NCBI GenBank assembly: GCA_030015575.1
Contig: CM057338.1
Span: 307,709,827 to 307,773,826 of the forward strand
DNA from: Agapanthus africanus
Lineage: Eukaryota; Streptophyta; Magnoliopsida; Asparagales; Amaryllidaceae
DNA: 64,000 nucleotides
Direction of reading: 5' to 3'
Part shown: positions 22,124 through 33,599 of the stretch, piece by piece
Layout: the number at the start of each line of letters is the position of its first letter
Numbering within the stretch: the first letter of the stretch is position 1
The notes under the pieces: generated by a model
Database searches by the model: none
Seen by the model: only the letters and a program-made list of their open reading frames with translations
Told to the model about the DNA's origin: nothing
Translations under genes and position numbers: made by a program

Positions 22124-22235
22124 TTTCTCTCCTCTCATATATCGGGTCAAGTGTTCATGCGAACTCATTTAACATATATGCCGATGTTTGTACTGAAATA
22201 ATGTTTTTCCGTCCAGCAATCAACTTTCAACGGCA

Positions 22236-24110
22236 ATGTCTCCTAAGATGGATCCAGCTTCTGATGCGACCCCGATTCCGTACGTGGTCAAGATCAATGC
22301 TCGTGTGGTTCTCCCCATAAGCCTCAGTCGACAGTGGGTGGAACTGCCCCGCTAGTTTGGTTCCGTCATCATCTACCCTGTCGGAAGTGCTCATCTAGCA
22401 GAAATCCCGGCAAAACAGGTGGCCAAGTCGGTCTCAAGGGGCAAGAGGCCGAATGTTGTGATCGTTAAGGCACCACGACCGAAACTTAAGACGATGTCTG
22501 AACGACTCTCTGGTGCTCCAGCTGGGGGCAGGACTTTCGGTACAAAGGGCAACATAAAACGTTGTGGACGAGCTCAGGCGATGACTCCAACAAATGCACA
22601 ATTAGGCGTATCTCCAAAGCCCTCCATCGCCCGGTCTACGGCGGCTTCCCGAAGAGCCGAAGCCTGCCAAGTGCTTAAATAAGAAAAGTTAAGACAGAAG
22701 CGGCTCAGATATAGGGCCAACAAAAGGGCCAGGACTCCGGCCAAGTGGAATCTTATGAAATTCTAAGAGCCGAGTCATCCTACGACGACGGCTGAGTCGA
22801 TCGTAGAAGTCAGCAATTCTTTCGAACCTCTAAAGTGGGTTCAGAAAAATGCCATGACCACCAGAATCAAGAAGACAGCGGTCCGAACAAAGCCACAAAG
22901 GGACGTGCCCCAGCCCCAAAAAAGAAAGCATGCCACCGTCTCTTCAAGTGTCTATCAGGCACTCTGTGCCCCACGAAAGCAGCGGGGAAAACACAGAAAA
23001 GAAGCGTCGGCACCATTCAAGAACCCGGTCAGACCAGCCACTTTCAGTTAATTTCCCGTTACCAAAACAGGAGGGCCACGACAACGATCCCTGAAATCAG
23101 CTGCCGGTAATAAAAAGACAGTGGGATATGTTATCCATACGGTCTATATGGCAGGCGCGCGTCCCAGCGACAACTTGCGTAGCAAAAGCAAGGATGGGGC
23201 CACCACATCCCAAGCCCAATCTGGCTTGAATGTGGTTGCCGCTCCCCAAGAATAGCCGCCTCCGCTGGATGATGAAAACCCTCTCGATGAGGATGATAGG
23301 CAGAAAGACCCCTCAGTCCATATAGAGTCAAGCTCGGACAGCGAGGAAGAGCCGACTTTCCGCCCCAGAACCGCAGAGCAAGAGCTGCTTCAAGAGCTTC
23401 GAAAACAGCTCAGGAGAAAAGATAAAGAAATGGCTAAGCTGTACTCTAAAATCGACGACCTGACGAATGTTTTGATGCAGCTCACGGCTCAAATTGCTCG
23501 AGCGCCTCCCAATCAAGCACAAGTCTCTACTCATAAGCCGGATCAGGACAACCCGAAGCAACCAATGCCTGTCCCTTTAGGTCCAAGATTGGTCGAGCCA
23601 CACGAAAGCCGACCACATTCCGCTTCTGGGGACGCCTTGGCCCAAGATAGTACTATCCCGCAAACACAAGATCGGATAATGGATTTGGTCTCCAGCAAGG
23701 TTAAAACATTGGTGGCCGAAGCCGAAGCTCAAAAAGAAATTGGCAGTTGTGGGCGGCCATATCCCGCACAGTACGATCTGATCGAGTTCCCGAGTGGCTA
23801 CGTCATTCCTAAGTTCGAAAGATTTGACGGGACGAGAAACGCAAATCAGCACGTTGCCCACTTTAAAGCGTCGTGCGGAAATACAGGAGGCAATGATGCA
23901 CTCCTTTTTCGTCAGTTTGTCAACAGCCTGACTGGTGTCGCTTTCGACTGGTACGTGAGTATACCAGACGGGTCCGTCACTACTTTCGCCTAAATGGAGT
24001 CTCTGTTTCGGCAAAGATTCATGAGCGTTAGTGACAAAATCTCCATTGCTGACCTCGTGAGAACCAAGCCTGGGAAAAACGAAAGCAATACAGACTTTAT
24101 TGCCTGATGG
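22236..24110 (+). pseudogene. gag: gag of element C (capsid region), degenerate
   Basis: Structural protein of the virus-like particle. The frame begins at ATG 22236 (MSPKMDPASDATPIP) and hits a TAG at about 22351. It is open again to about 22680 and then 23430-23993, all in one frame with stops between. The recognisable part is the Tat-type capsid domain: YVIPKFERFDGTRN, then HVAHFKASCGNTGGNDALL, FRQFVNSLTGVAFDWYVSIP, then MESLFRQRFMSVSDKISIADL just after a TAA at 23991-23993. A basic, Gln-rich region lies upstream (23400-23600). Capsid motifs match the Retrotrans_gag family as known for Tat elements. At least five in-frame stops make it non-functional. The first ATG after the primer site is the natural start. 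Confidence 0.8.
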
Positions 24111-25370
24111 TGCAACCTTACTATCAAGTGTAACCCCCGCTAGAGCAGGACCAGTCCGTCAGCCTCCTCATTGGGAACCTCAGCAATTGGATGGTCCCAT
24201 TCTTGTGTACAGCAGCCTCAAGGCGTTTCAGGAGCTAACCAAGAAAGTCCAAATGCTGGAACGCTCGAAGCAAGAGTCCACCCAGACTCTTCAAGAGACA
24301 AGACTTGGAAAAGCAAGAGGGATGACAACCGTAGAAGAGGGAATTCCAGCAGTACCAATGTCTTCAATGCATTCGACAATGAAGACAAGCGAAAGGCAGG
24401 CAATTCCAAAACTACCGGCCTCGAAAGCCATTGCTGGGAGGAGAAGGGCCTTCCCTAGAGGAGAAAAAGAACAAGGTTTACTCTTTCAGAAGGGACAAGG
24501 TCCGCAAGATATTTAAAGACGCCTTGAACAACGGTCTACAATTTCCAGAGTCGAAAAGACCTCGAGAAGCAAAAATGACTGACAATCCCCTATATTGCCC
24601 GTACCACCGAGTAGTGAGCCATGCGATCGAGGATTGCTATATTTTCAAAGACTGGGTTGAGAAGCAGTACAAGGCTGGATAGATCGAGCTGTCCAAGAGT
24701 GTGTTGGTAAACAATCAAGTTGCAACCTCCAACTTTATACAGACAGAAGCTGAAGCTTTCTGGGAGCAGACTGTTGAACCCGCTGCCCTGAGAGATGAAA
24801 CTGACTCACCGCAGCCTCCGTGAAGTAAGCACATATTTAATAAGACGAAGAAGATGCTAAAGTTACTTCGGAAAGAGCCCAGAACAGAATGGGAAGGGCA
24901 GAAGAGGCCCACCATTCCAGCTGCCAATTCGGCTCAATCATGCTCAAAATCCAAAAAGCTCAAGAAGAAGAAAAGTGCAGCTCGACGCGAAAAAAGTCTG
25001 CAGGGAGATCGACCATTCAAAAATATATTGATTCCCTCGAAAACTATGAACAGAAGGAAAGAACTCTAATTCAATTGAAAGAGTTCTTCCCTGTAGAAGA
25101 AGCTGAGATTTTGGAGTTGCTAGAAGAAGACTCCAATGAAGAGATCCCTATAGTGACCTGCTATGCCATCCATCTGGGCAGCGACTCTGAGGAGGAGCTC
25201 TATTTTTCCGAAGAGGACGAGGAGCTCTCCAAAAAGGCCAACCAAATCCAGCTCAGAAGCGGAAGGGCTCTACCACCGAATCAGGGCAATGCCTCAAAAG
25301 GGAAGGAAAACAAGTCTCTAATGAAGAAGATGGCGGAGAGTCTTCTCATAAAAATTCGAGTCCTTCCTCG
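24111..25370 (+). pseudogene. gag C-terminal region and linker to protease of element C, degenerate
   Basis: At 24431-24682 a frame shifted from gag encodes a Lys/Arg-rich stretch, then CPYHRVVSHAIEDC, which fits a Tat-type zinc-knuckle variant (C-P-Y-H...H...C), followed by YIFKDWVEKQYKAG. From about 24889 to 25419 another frame gives an acidic linker with LELLEEDSNEEIP and FSEEDEELSKKANQ, then RSGRALPP, a motif that commonly precedes protease in this lineage. The frame changes at about 24430, 24850 and 25370 show several indels. The nucleocapsid role is inferred from family knowledge and position. Confidence 0.6.
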
Positions 25371-26156
25371 GTGGACTATAATGTCTTGGCTCATCTCCGA
25401 AAGCTCCCGTCTCTCCTAAGCATCTATGATGCCTTGGTCCTATTTAAAGAGCTTAAAGATAATCTCATTCATGCTCTACAAAACCCTGAGCGGTATCAGG
25501 CTCGCTTTGCAGAAATTAATATGAAAGAGGCCCGGTACGCTCTGCATGCCACCACGGTCATGTTTAAGGACGAAGACTTGCTACTGGGAACGGCTGAGCA
25601 TAATCGGCGGCTTTATGTGATCGGGTACAGCGACAGAGATCGGATTAATTGCATATTGATTGATCCGGGATCCTCAGTGAACATCATGAACTTGCGGACT
25701 CTGAAGAGTTTGTCAATGGACGTCCGACACCTGTCAAGGGAAAGGATTATCATTCAAGGCTTCAATCAAAACTGCCAGCAAGTTCTGGGGTCTATAGCTC
25801 TGCCAATCAAATTTGGGGATCTGCAGACCAAAGCTAAGATATACGTGATCGACGCTGACACGTCTTATAAAATTCTCTTGGGGCGGCTGTGGCTTCACGA
25901 TTACGGCATCATTCCGTCAACTCTCCATCAATGCATGAAGTATACTAAAAATGGCGAAGAAAAACGCATTGATGGAGACATCCAGCTGTTCGGTGTGCAT
26001 GAAGTCAGATATGAGGATTCTCGGTACTTTATGAACCACCAAAATACTAAGCCACAACTGACTAAGGACAGAGCGGCCCCAAAACTCAAAGGCAAATCTG
26101 AGCTGGCTGTTACTTTTAAAGGCAAAAACCCCCAAGTGCACCCGGCGTTTCGGTAG
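25371..26156 (+). pseudogene. Aspartic protease of element C
   Basis: A 261-codon open segment begins with YNVLAHLRKLPSLLSIYDAL (as usually found before Tat protease) and contains the retropepsin core INCILIDPGSSVNIMNLRTL, then ERIIIQGFNQNCQQVLGSI and YKILLGRLWLHDYGIIPSTLHQC, which hold the flap and the C-terminal LLGR-W-H motif. The active-site triplet reads D-P-G rather than D-S/T/G-G, so activity is doubtful even though this segment is unbroken. The enzyme would process the Gag-Pol polyprotein. The listed start is only the first ATG in the frame; a polyprotein has no separate start here. It is in the same frame as gag, which suggests gag-pro was one ORF. Confidence 0.85.
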
Positions 26157-26973
26157 TGACACTGATGAGTCCGACGCTGGAAGTCCGTCTTTCCGTAAAA
26201 CTCGCCCTCATTTCGGTAGCGATATGGACGAATATGATACTGAAAGCCCATCTAGCAGCGAAGTCCACCCTCATCTTGGCAGCTACACTGAAGAGTCGGA
26301 GGAAGAGGACCTGCCTTGCAACAGCTGTGCAGATTGGACTCCCATGCAACAAGCGAAACTACGGGAGACCTTCGAAATTACAGAAGGGTCCCTAGTTGTC
26401 ACAAGGGTGTCGGAGCAGATGTGCAAAGAGCTCGATGCATTGTCAGTCTCTACCGTGGACCAGCTAAAACCTTTCTATGTTCCCGGAAGAAAAAAATGGA
26501 CAGAAGGGCATCCTGTTTTAAGGGTCAAATCCTGTTGTGCACCCGGACGATTTGTCTGTCGCGTGCCTTCCATACGAGAGAGGCATAAAGGCCGTCCTCA
26601 ATCCCAGATATTATGAGCCTGAGATGCGGGAATATTTTAAAAAGTGCGGGTGTAGGCTATATAAAACGGACTCCGAAGCGAAGTTTTATGAAGGGCTATG
26701 GCATCCGCCTCAGGTCCGAGCACTCATCGATGGACGAATTCCAGATAGACGGGGCATAGGTTTCATCAAGCCTGATTCCAAGGCATGCTACATGATCAAT
26801 GTTGGTGAAGCCAGCAAAAGGTCAAATGACAACGACGAGATAGCCGAGCCAAAAGAAGCTCCTCAAGAGCTCGAAGATGACGGACAAGAAACCTTCGATG
26901 AGCTAACCGAGATCGATTTGGGAACGCCTGATAATCCAAGCCGACCTACATCAGCTTACTCTTGTCATAGAAA
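26157..26973 (+). pseudogene. Protease-RT linker of element C
   Basis: Two overlapping open segments (26224-26616 and 26537-26977) in different frames. The second contains RGIKAVLNPRYYEPEMREYF, RLYKTDSEAKFYEGLWHP, then TFDELTEIDLGTPDNPSRPT, the sequence that leads into RT in Tat/Ogre elements. Joining it to RT needs a frame change near 26950. The stretch is spacer or connection region and has no enzyme motif. Confidence 0.6.
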
Positions 26974-28020
26974 ATGAAAGAGCAGATAATTGCCCTGCTG
27001 CATGAGTTCGCCGACTGCTTCGCGTGGACGTACAAAGAAATGCCTGGCCTCTCCCCTGAAGTGGCTGTGCATAAGCTGGCTATATCTCCTGATGCTAAGC
27101 CTGTCAAACAAGCACCTCGAAGAATGAGAAGGGAGCTGGAAGAAAAGGTCATCGAGGAAACTAAGAAACTTATCGATGCTGGCTTCATCATGGAAGAGAA
27201 ATACACATACTGGATCGCATGCATTGTCCCAGTAAAGAAGAAAAATGGGCAGATCTGGGTTTGTGTTGATTTCAGGGACCTTAATAAGGCATGTCCTAAA
27301 GATGATTTCCCGCTTCCGGTCATGGAAATGATGGTCGATGACACCTCAAATTATGAGCTGTTCACCTTCATGGACGGTTCGTCTTGGTACAATCAGATAA
27401 AAATGTCGCCTGAGGATGAGAAGCATACAAAATTTCGAACCCCGATCGGCATATACTGTTACAAAGTGATGCCGTTCGGACTGAAGAACGCAGGTGCTAC
27501 ATATCAAAGGGCAATGACCAATATCTTTGATGACCTAATCCATAAAGTCGTTGAATTCTATGTTGATGATCTGGTCGTCAAGACTAAAGCCAAGGCCGAT
27601 CACATCCAAGATCTTAGGACCGTTCTCACTAGACTGAGGGAATACGATATGAAGATGAATCCTCTGAAGTGCGCTTTTGGCGTGTCATCGGGAAAATTCC
27701 TAGGCTTTATAGTTCGACATCGAGGGATCGAAGTTGACCCATCAAAGATAATGGCCATCATGGAGATGCCCCCTCCAAAGAGCCTGTCGCAGCTAAGATG
27801 TTTTCAAGGGAAACTTGCTTATATACGAAGGTTTATCTCAAATTTATTGGGGAGATGTAGGCCCTTCTTAAAGCTCATGAAGAAAGGAGCTCCTTTTGTC
27901 TGGGATGCCGAATGTCAAGAAGCGTTCGAAAGCATCAAACAGTACTTGTTGCACCCTCCAGTGCTGGCTGCTCCCATTCCAAATAAACCGCTGATTCTCT
28001 ACACTGCCACACTAGATTAA
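26974..28020 (+). pseudogene. Reverse transcriptase of element C
   Basis: A 348-codon uninterrupted segment covers the whole RT palm and fingers: FADCFAWTYKEMPGLSPEVAVH, VPVKKKNGQIWVCVDFRDLNKACP (first catalytic Asp region), FTFMDGSSWYNQIKMS, MPFGLKNAGATYQRAM, then the catalytic FYVDDLVVK, and the thumb motif KCAFGVSSGKFLGFIV. Both YVDD aspartates are present. After AYIRRFISNLLGRCRPFLKLM and FVWDAECQEAF the frame ends at a TAA in the RT-RNase H connection. It copies the RNA genome into DNA primed by tRNA. The stop and frameshifts around it mean that this is a fragment of a dead polyprotein, although the domain itself is unusually intact. Confidence 0.92.
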
Positions 28021-28193
28021 TTACTCGGTGCGCTCCTTGCCCAGAACAACGAGGAGGGAAAAGAAAATTCCTTCTACTACCTCAGTCAACTCTAGTCAGG
28101 GCGGAACACAACTATTCCCCGATCGAAAAGCAATGCCTGGCTCTGATATTCACTGTAGCTGAGGCACTATCTGCTTGCTTATTGGGTTATGTT
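28021..28193 (+). pseudogene. RNase H of element C, 5' part (before D)
   Basis: After the TAA, the frame continues with LLGALLAQNNEEGKENSFYYLS to a TAG. It then shifts to give VRAEHNYSPIEKQCLALIF, typical of gypsy RNase H, and LRHYLLAYWVM, where element D cuts in. The domain resumes after 38327 with LISNVDPLKHLM. It would degrade RNA in RNA:DNA hybrids. Confidence 0.8.
28189..28193. repeat. Target-site duplication of element D, left copy (ATGTT)
   Basis: ATGTT precedes the TGTTGGAG start of D and is repeated at 38323-38327. Removing D and one copy restores the RNase H reading. Confidence 0.97.
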
Positions 28194-30414
28194 TGTTGGA
28201 GATAGTGCCCTCAGAGTCAATTATTGGATCACAGGCACGTGATTGCAATGATTGAGGGAGGACCTATCCCGGTAGGACAGTCTTACTCGAGATGATAGTA
28301 TGCTATCTGGTTTATCTTTATCATCGTGTACTGTTTTAGGTGACCTGACATGTCGCTATTACACGTTGATAGAGCCCCTAGGATTCTTACTTGACGACCA
28401 GCAGTATGATGGCGATCATATACGTGGGAGCTGGGGTCTATAAGCACATCCTTCAATGGTCCCTAGTCGTAGGAGTTTCGAGACAGGGCATCGATACTCC
28501 ATTAGTAGACTAGTGTATACAGTCGAGACCCCGACGAGGGGCGGTGGCCGGTCTCACAAGCCACTGGTGTCAGTTGGTTCACCTAAGATGTATACAGGTG
28601 CTCATTGGGTTATGAGTACACCGGACAGGACTCGCCGGGAACCTGCTAGTTGGGCTTATACCTGACGTCAGATAGCAGTTCCCTGGTGACATGTGTACAG
28701 GTTAGTTCATCGACCTGAGGATCGTCATTTGTCTCGTGTGAGTTCCCACTGTGCTTTGATTACTACCCTACCATGGCTCAAAGGAGTCGTGCAAACAGGT
28801 TTTAGTTGGGTACAGTCCCGAGCCACATGGAGGCAGTGAGCGGATCTGCAGGGGTTCGTCTCTCCCGGTATTGGGGGTGAGGTCGCGCTGTGTCTAGGAG
28901 AGCCATTACGCAAAGCCCTCGGCCGAGGCAGGAGATTTACTGGTAGGTATTCCAGTAGTATCTCAGGGCGTTCTGGGCTACGCTCCGACACGACTTGTAC
29001 CGCTTTTGGGGGTCTGACTTTTACCAACCCTCTAGGCCCGACATGCGATGCTCATAGACGAACGGACCGGACTGTACGGATATTGTCACTGACAGGCTCA
29101 GTAGGGTGTCAGGATGAGTTCGCTCATCGACGTCCCTTTTAGTCAATAGCTGGTGGCCCGTCACGTATTGGCTTATACCTCTGACGTGCTAGTGGTTAAA
29201 TCCACAGCCATTATATTGACGAGTCTTTAGAGTCCACCACACTTTCAGTTACTCAGTTTTCGGGCGAAACGCTGTAGAGGCCGTATGGAGATATGGCAGG
29301 GTCCGATCAGATACGCGCGGTATTGCACGGATCAGGATCGTACAGTTTTGTACTAGTGGCTGTATAGTTATATGGCAGGGTTTGATCTGATACGTGCGGT
29401 ATTGCACGGATCAGGATCGAACGGATATTACTAGCCGGCTTTGGCTTAAGCCGGTCCTAGTCTAGTACAGTGTAGATATTGTCTCATTGCATTTGTATCC
29501 GGTCGGAATACAGATGCGGGTGTGTATGCACAGTGTCGGGGTTTTCCTGTAATTTATTACGGGACCAGTTTTCTGGAGTTGCCAGTTTGCATTCCGTTCC
29601 GGCCGGTTTTCCTTTGTTCTTTCCCGGCCGGACTTTTCCGATGGAGGGGGTTATTTGCAGTTTTGCAAATAACTCTTTGTGGAGGGTTTTCTTGCATAAA
29701 GATTTATTATGATAGCTTTCATTTCTTTGCACCATTACTTGCATTAATGAGGGTATGGTTTTGATGTAAGAAAAAGCATGGTTGTATGTTTTCTTGTCTT
29801 GGGTTGTGGTCACCTCCTTCTTCTCCTACACTCACCTCCCTCATATGATATATGTTGTTTTCCTCCACCATTTCTTGAGAAAAATGGCCGGCCACTAATT
29901 GGAGAGAAGAGAGAAAATGAGAGATTGATTTTTGTATCATTTGTTCATCTCATTTTCCTTGCAAAAAATTGATAGCATCATTTGCCTCCAAAGTTTCATT
30001 CTTCCCTCCATCTAAAGGCAACTCCAATACCCCAAAAAAAGAGACTACGATTCTACACTACACTTCCTACAGCAAATCTTGGACGCGTCGATTCGCCAGC
30101 TTCGCGCCCGAGTTGCCTCGGTATTGAGGCGGGAGCCCGTAAAAGACGAAGGCGATGTGGTGCCCTTTCCGGCGAGGAGGCGACGATGTGGAGCCAAGAC
30201 TTTCCACGGGAGATCGGGATGATGAAGAGAAGACCGGAGGACTCGGATCACTCGGTATACTTTTCTTCCCATCTCTTGATTGCTAGCATTAGGTTAATGG
30301 TAAACGATCCGGGTTTTTCATTGTCCGCGGTAGCACCGGTTTCCGAGTTAGGAAAATTTTTGATTCCGCATTTTGGCCTCGAGTACGAGGCCGGGGCGCT
30401 GCCGTGGCGCAACA
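28194..30414 (+). repeat. 5' LTR of element D (2221 bp)
   Basis: It starts TGTTGGAGATAGTGCCC and ends GTGGCGCAACA. It holds a 79-bp direct duplication at about 29291-29448 (ATATGGCAGGG...CACGGATCAGGATCG twice) and a hairpin GGCCTCG-AGTA-CGAGGCC at 30376-30393 near the end. Short open frames on both strands within it, for example 29982-30437, are not supported as genes. Confidence 0.96.
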
Positions 30415-30427
30415 TGGTATCAGAGCC
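30415..30427 (+). other. Primer-binding site of element D (tRNA-iMet type)
   Basis: TGGTATCAGAGCC follows the LTR end directly and is the standard initiator-methionine tRNA complement. Confidence 0.93.
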
Positions 30428-30628
30428 ACGCCATTAACCTTACCTAGCTTCGTTTGATGTGTTTGCGTTTCCGATCGACCGAAATTTCCAAAAACCGTAT
30501 TTTTATTGCACATCAGTTTCTGTCGAAATTTTTTGAAGTCCAAAATTTTTTCAGGTGGTTGCAGAATGATGTACAGGGAAATATAAGAGATGTGGTAAAA
30601 ATTGGTAGCCTGAATCCTTCATAGCACC

Positions 30629-30669
30629 GCGGAAGAGCGGCCAAAGCATTGCTTTGGCCGCGCTTCCGC
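30629..30669. other. Leader hairpin of element D
   Basis: A nearly perfect 41-bp inverted repeat: left arm GCGGAAGAGCGGCCAAAGCA, right arm its complement with one internal mismatch and almost no loop. It lies about 215 nt after the primer site. Element E has a hairpin of different sequence at the same distance (55327-55375). This is where retroviral dimerisation or packaging signals usually lie; that role is inference. Confidence 0.7.
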
Positions 30670-32836
30670 CGCCGGTTAAACTCTTCACTGTACCAATTTT
30701 TTCCAGATTGTCTTGCACTTAAAAATGGGGTTTTTGGAATATTAAAATTGGGCCCAGGTTTTCTGTGAGTGCTACAGTTTTGATTGGGGGCCCACTTGTT
30801 AATTTTTGGTCAATCGGAAAATTTTAAACACATTATTTCACAGTATTTACATTATATCTGCGACCGTGAATGTCACTCGATCGGTAAATCCGGTCTAGCT
30901 GCTATAGCCCGGTTAGACGGATTTGCGAACGTGATTTTCACGTTGATGTTCTATGTTTATGCTGTGTTGTTGCGGATCGGTCGTGGGGGATAGCCTGGAT
31001 GCAATGCTAGTACAGTGCTGTTGTATTATGTACATTTGATATTGCGGGGCGAGCGTCCGACATGTGGACTGCCGTCACTGCCTGTTTGTATTATTCTTTT
31101 GGGGCACGACCTGGTTGCGGTCGATGTACCCGGTGTATGTATATTTTACTTTCTGTACTAGGATTACCCCGCGGTGGGGTGCACGGATAGCCGGGTTCTA
31201 GAGGGCAACGGGCCCGCATCTCATGGCATTGAGACGGAGGGGGCTTCACTCTAGGATTGGCGGGCTATTCGCCGTACTCGTAGGGGGTACAGGTTGACCC
31301 AGGAGGGGTGCCCAAGTTACCGGATTCCGTGAAGTGCTGGGTGGTCCATTCACGGTACTGAAAGGGGCTGCCTCGCTTCAGGTTTTGGCGGGTGACTTGC
31401 CGCGCCCGTAGGGGTATAGGATTTCATTGCACAGGCTATCCACACGACCAGGGGAACGTCGGGTTTCAGCAGCGGCTCTGTGAAACCCGGGGCTTCCAGA
31501 TATCTGTTTTGTTCTGTGGTGCTATACTTTTCTGTGATGTTGCTTTTTATTCACGCCTTGAGCGAAATACTATATATTGGTATATATATTAGTAGATGTT
31601 GTATATGTTTTTCATCCGCGCTAGTCCAGTCCCCGCTCTGCCGTTAGTTAGCTAACCTAACGGGTGATGACGGGACCCAGTGGCGAATGCGGATGGCATA
31701 TACGTACGTCAATATATTTTCGTTCTTTGTGGTGTGATCAATTGATGGGACTGCGTTGATTCGGATCAATGCAAGATAAACAAACCTATTCTGATGTTGT
31801 TGGAACACTTTTCAAAAAGCTGTTATTGCAAGGACGTTCTCTTTTGTTTTGCATCGTGGTATTCATTTGGAATATCCTGCTCCTCAGTCGACGAGGCAAG
31901 GGCCGAGATCCCTTCACCGGGAGTGACCCCTTGGACAGAAGTTTGCGTCAGGGCATTAACTTCACTATAGCCGATTACTTTTGCTTTGCATCGTGGTATT
32001 CAGTTGGAATATCCTGCACCTCATTCTACGGGGAAAGAGCCGAGATCCCTTCACCGGGAGTGACCTCTTTAGCAAAGGTTTTCGTCACTATATTTTTATA
32101 AAAGGCTATGCAGTTCCTTCAACGATATCAAGTTCATTACGTTAAAAGTTTTTCGCCAAAAACTAGACGTAGCCCTCCGTCATTTCTTACAAGTATTACT
32201 TAGTATTCGTGCTGCGTTTGTTGACTGTGTCAAGGCGTAGTGTGCGGTAGCTGAGTAGTGTTTGTTTGCAGCATATTGATGGGATTGGTTAGGACAGTCG
32301 TGCGGCCTTGTTGACTGTGTCAAGGGCTCGTACGGGTGGGTTTAATGCAATCCAGTATATTGACGGGTTGAACTTGACTAGGACTCTTTGATTTGTTGAC
32401 TGTGTCAAGGTCACTTGGGTCCTAGGGGTAAAACAATTATCGGGAGTTTCAAAAGAACTGAAACTTGCCAGGCATGCGCATACCTTCTGGAGTGTGGTGA
32501 CGTGAGTGGATTCCGTCACGTTATCATGCGATGAGAGTTAGATCCCGATTTCCACTGATGAGTTGGTTTACTCCTCGGGTGATCCCGACTAATTCTTCTT
32601 TCAGGTTTGGAGGAGAATTTGAGGTACAGTGGGAGGTTTCCAGATTAGATAAAGTGATAACCATTCTGATCTAGGTTAGAGTGCACGCTGAGTGTTTCTT
32701 TTCTCTCTCTCTGGCAGCGACCATTGACCCGACCCTTGACTTTGACTCAGTGACCAAGTTGACCGAACCTTCTTAACACTGGCTTTTGGATTGTCAGAGT
32801 TGCAGACCTCATTGCCTCTCCTACTTTTACCCTTTT

Positions 32837-33510
32837 CTCCAGGACACCCCGCATTACTGCGAACGTCCACTTCCATTGGACAAAACTATCGTATGGTTAG
32901 ATACGAACTCGAAGGACTTCGAGGATGGTTTCTGGTTCTGGAGAAAACGAATAGGATTATTCAGTTGTCTTTTCTTTTCACCTTCTCTCAGGTTGCGAGT
33001 ACTCCTTGGTTTAGGAGTAGTACACCTATTACGCAAATTGGATAGTCTTCTTCCAAACCTTAGGCTGGTGCCGAACGGTGGGGAATGAAGAAAACCAATT
33101 AGCATAACGATGGTGTGCAGAAGGTATTAAGTTAAGACAAAGCAAGGGATTAGTAGGAGGGCAAAGTAAAATTGCGACTGATATTCACGACCAAACCAAG
33201 TATTTCTTCGCCAATCCTAAATCACCTTTGTATTTCTCCAGGACACTCCGTATCACTACGAAGATCCACAGTTTATTTGGATACTCCATCGTATGGTTAT
33301 ATACGAACTCGAAAGGAACTTGTTCCAGTTCGGGGATGGATTCTGGTTCAGGAGAAATAGGAATAAAGTACATTCAGGTGTCTTTTATCTTCACCTTCTC
33401 TCGCGTTGCGAGTGCTCCTAGGATTAGGACAGTACACCCATTATGCTTATTGGATAGTCTTCTTCCAAACCATAGGCTGGTGCCGAACGGTAGGGAAGGA
33501 AGAAAACCAT
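32837..33510. repeat. Approximately 400-bp tandem duplication in element D
   Basis: CTCCAGGACACNCCG, CGTATGGTTANATACGAACTCG, TTCACCTTCTCTC and GGATAGTCTTCTTCCAAACC each occur twice in the same order, about 399 bp apart. The corresponding parts of E (52470-52765 and 52870-53180, minus strand) show the same duplication, so it is ancestral. Confidence 0.75.
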
Positions 33511-33599
33511 TTGGCCTAAGGGGTGTACAGAAGGTAATGACTAAAGACATATAAAGGGATTTGGAGAGGTGGCAAAGAATTATACGGTTATAGTTGTGA

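Noticed and set aside
23577-24014. Minus-strand frame of 145 codons opposite gag of C
   Set aside because: Shadow of the gag frame; the plus strand carries the recognised capsid motifs.
28456-29027. Short open frames on both strands of the D LTR
   Set aside because: LTR sequence with no domain; identity between copies reflects recent insertion.
29982-30437. Plus-strand open frame of about 150 codons in the D LTR, repeated at 37890
   Set aside because: It lies in the LTR, ends in the primer site in one copy and in C sequence in the other; repeated only because the LTR is. No domain.
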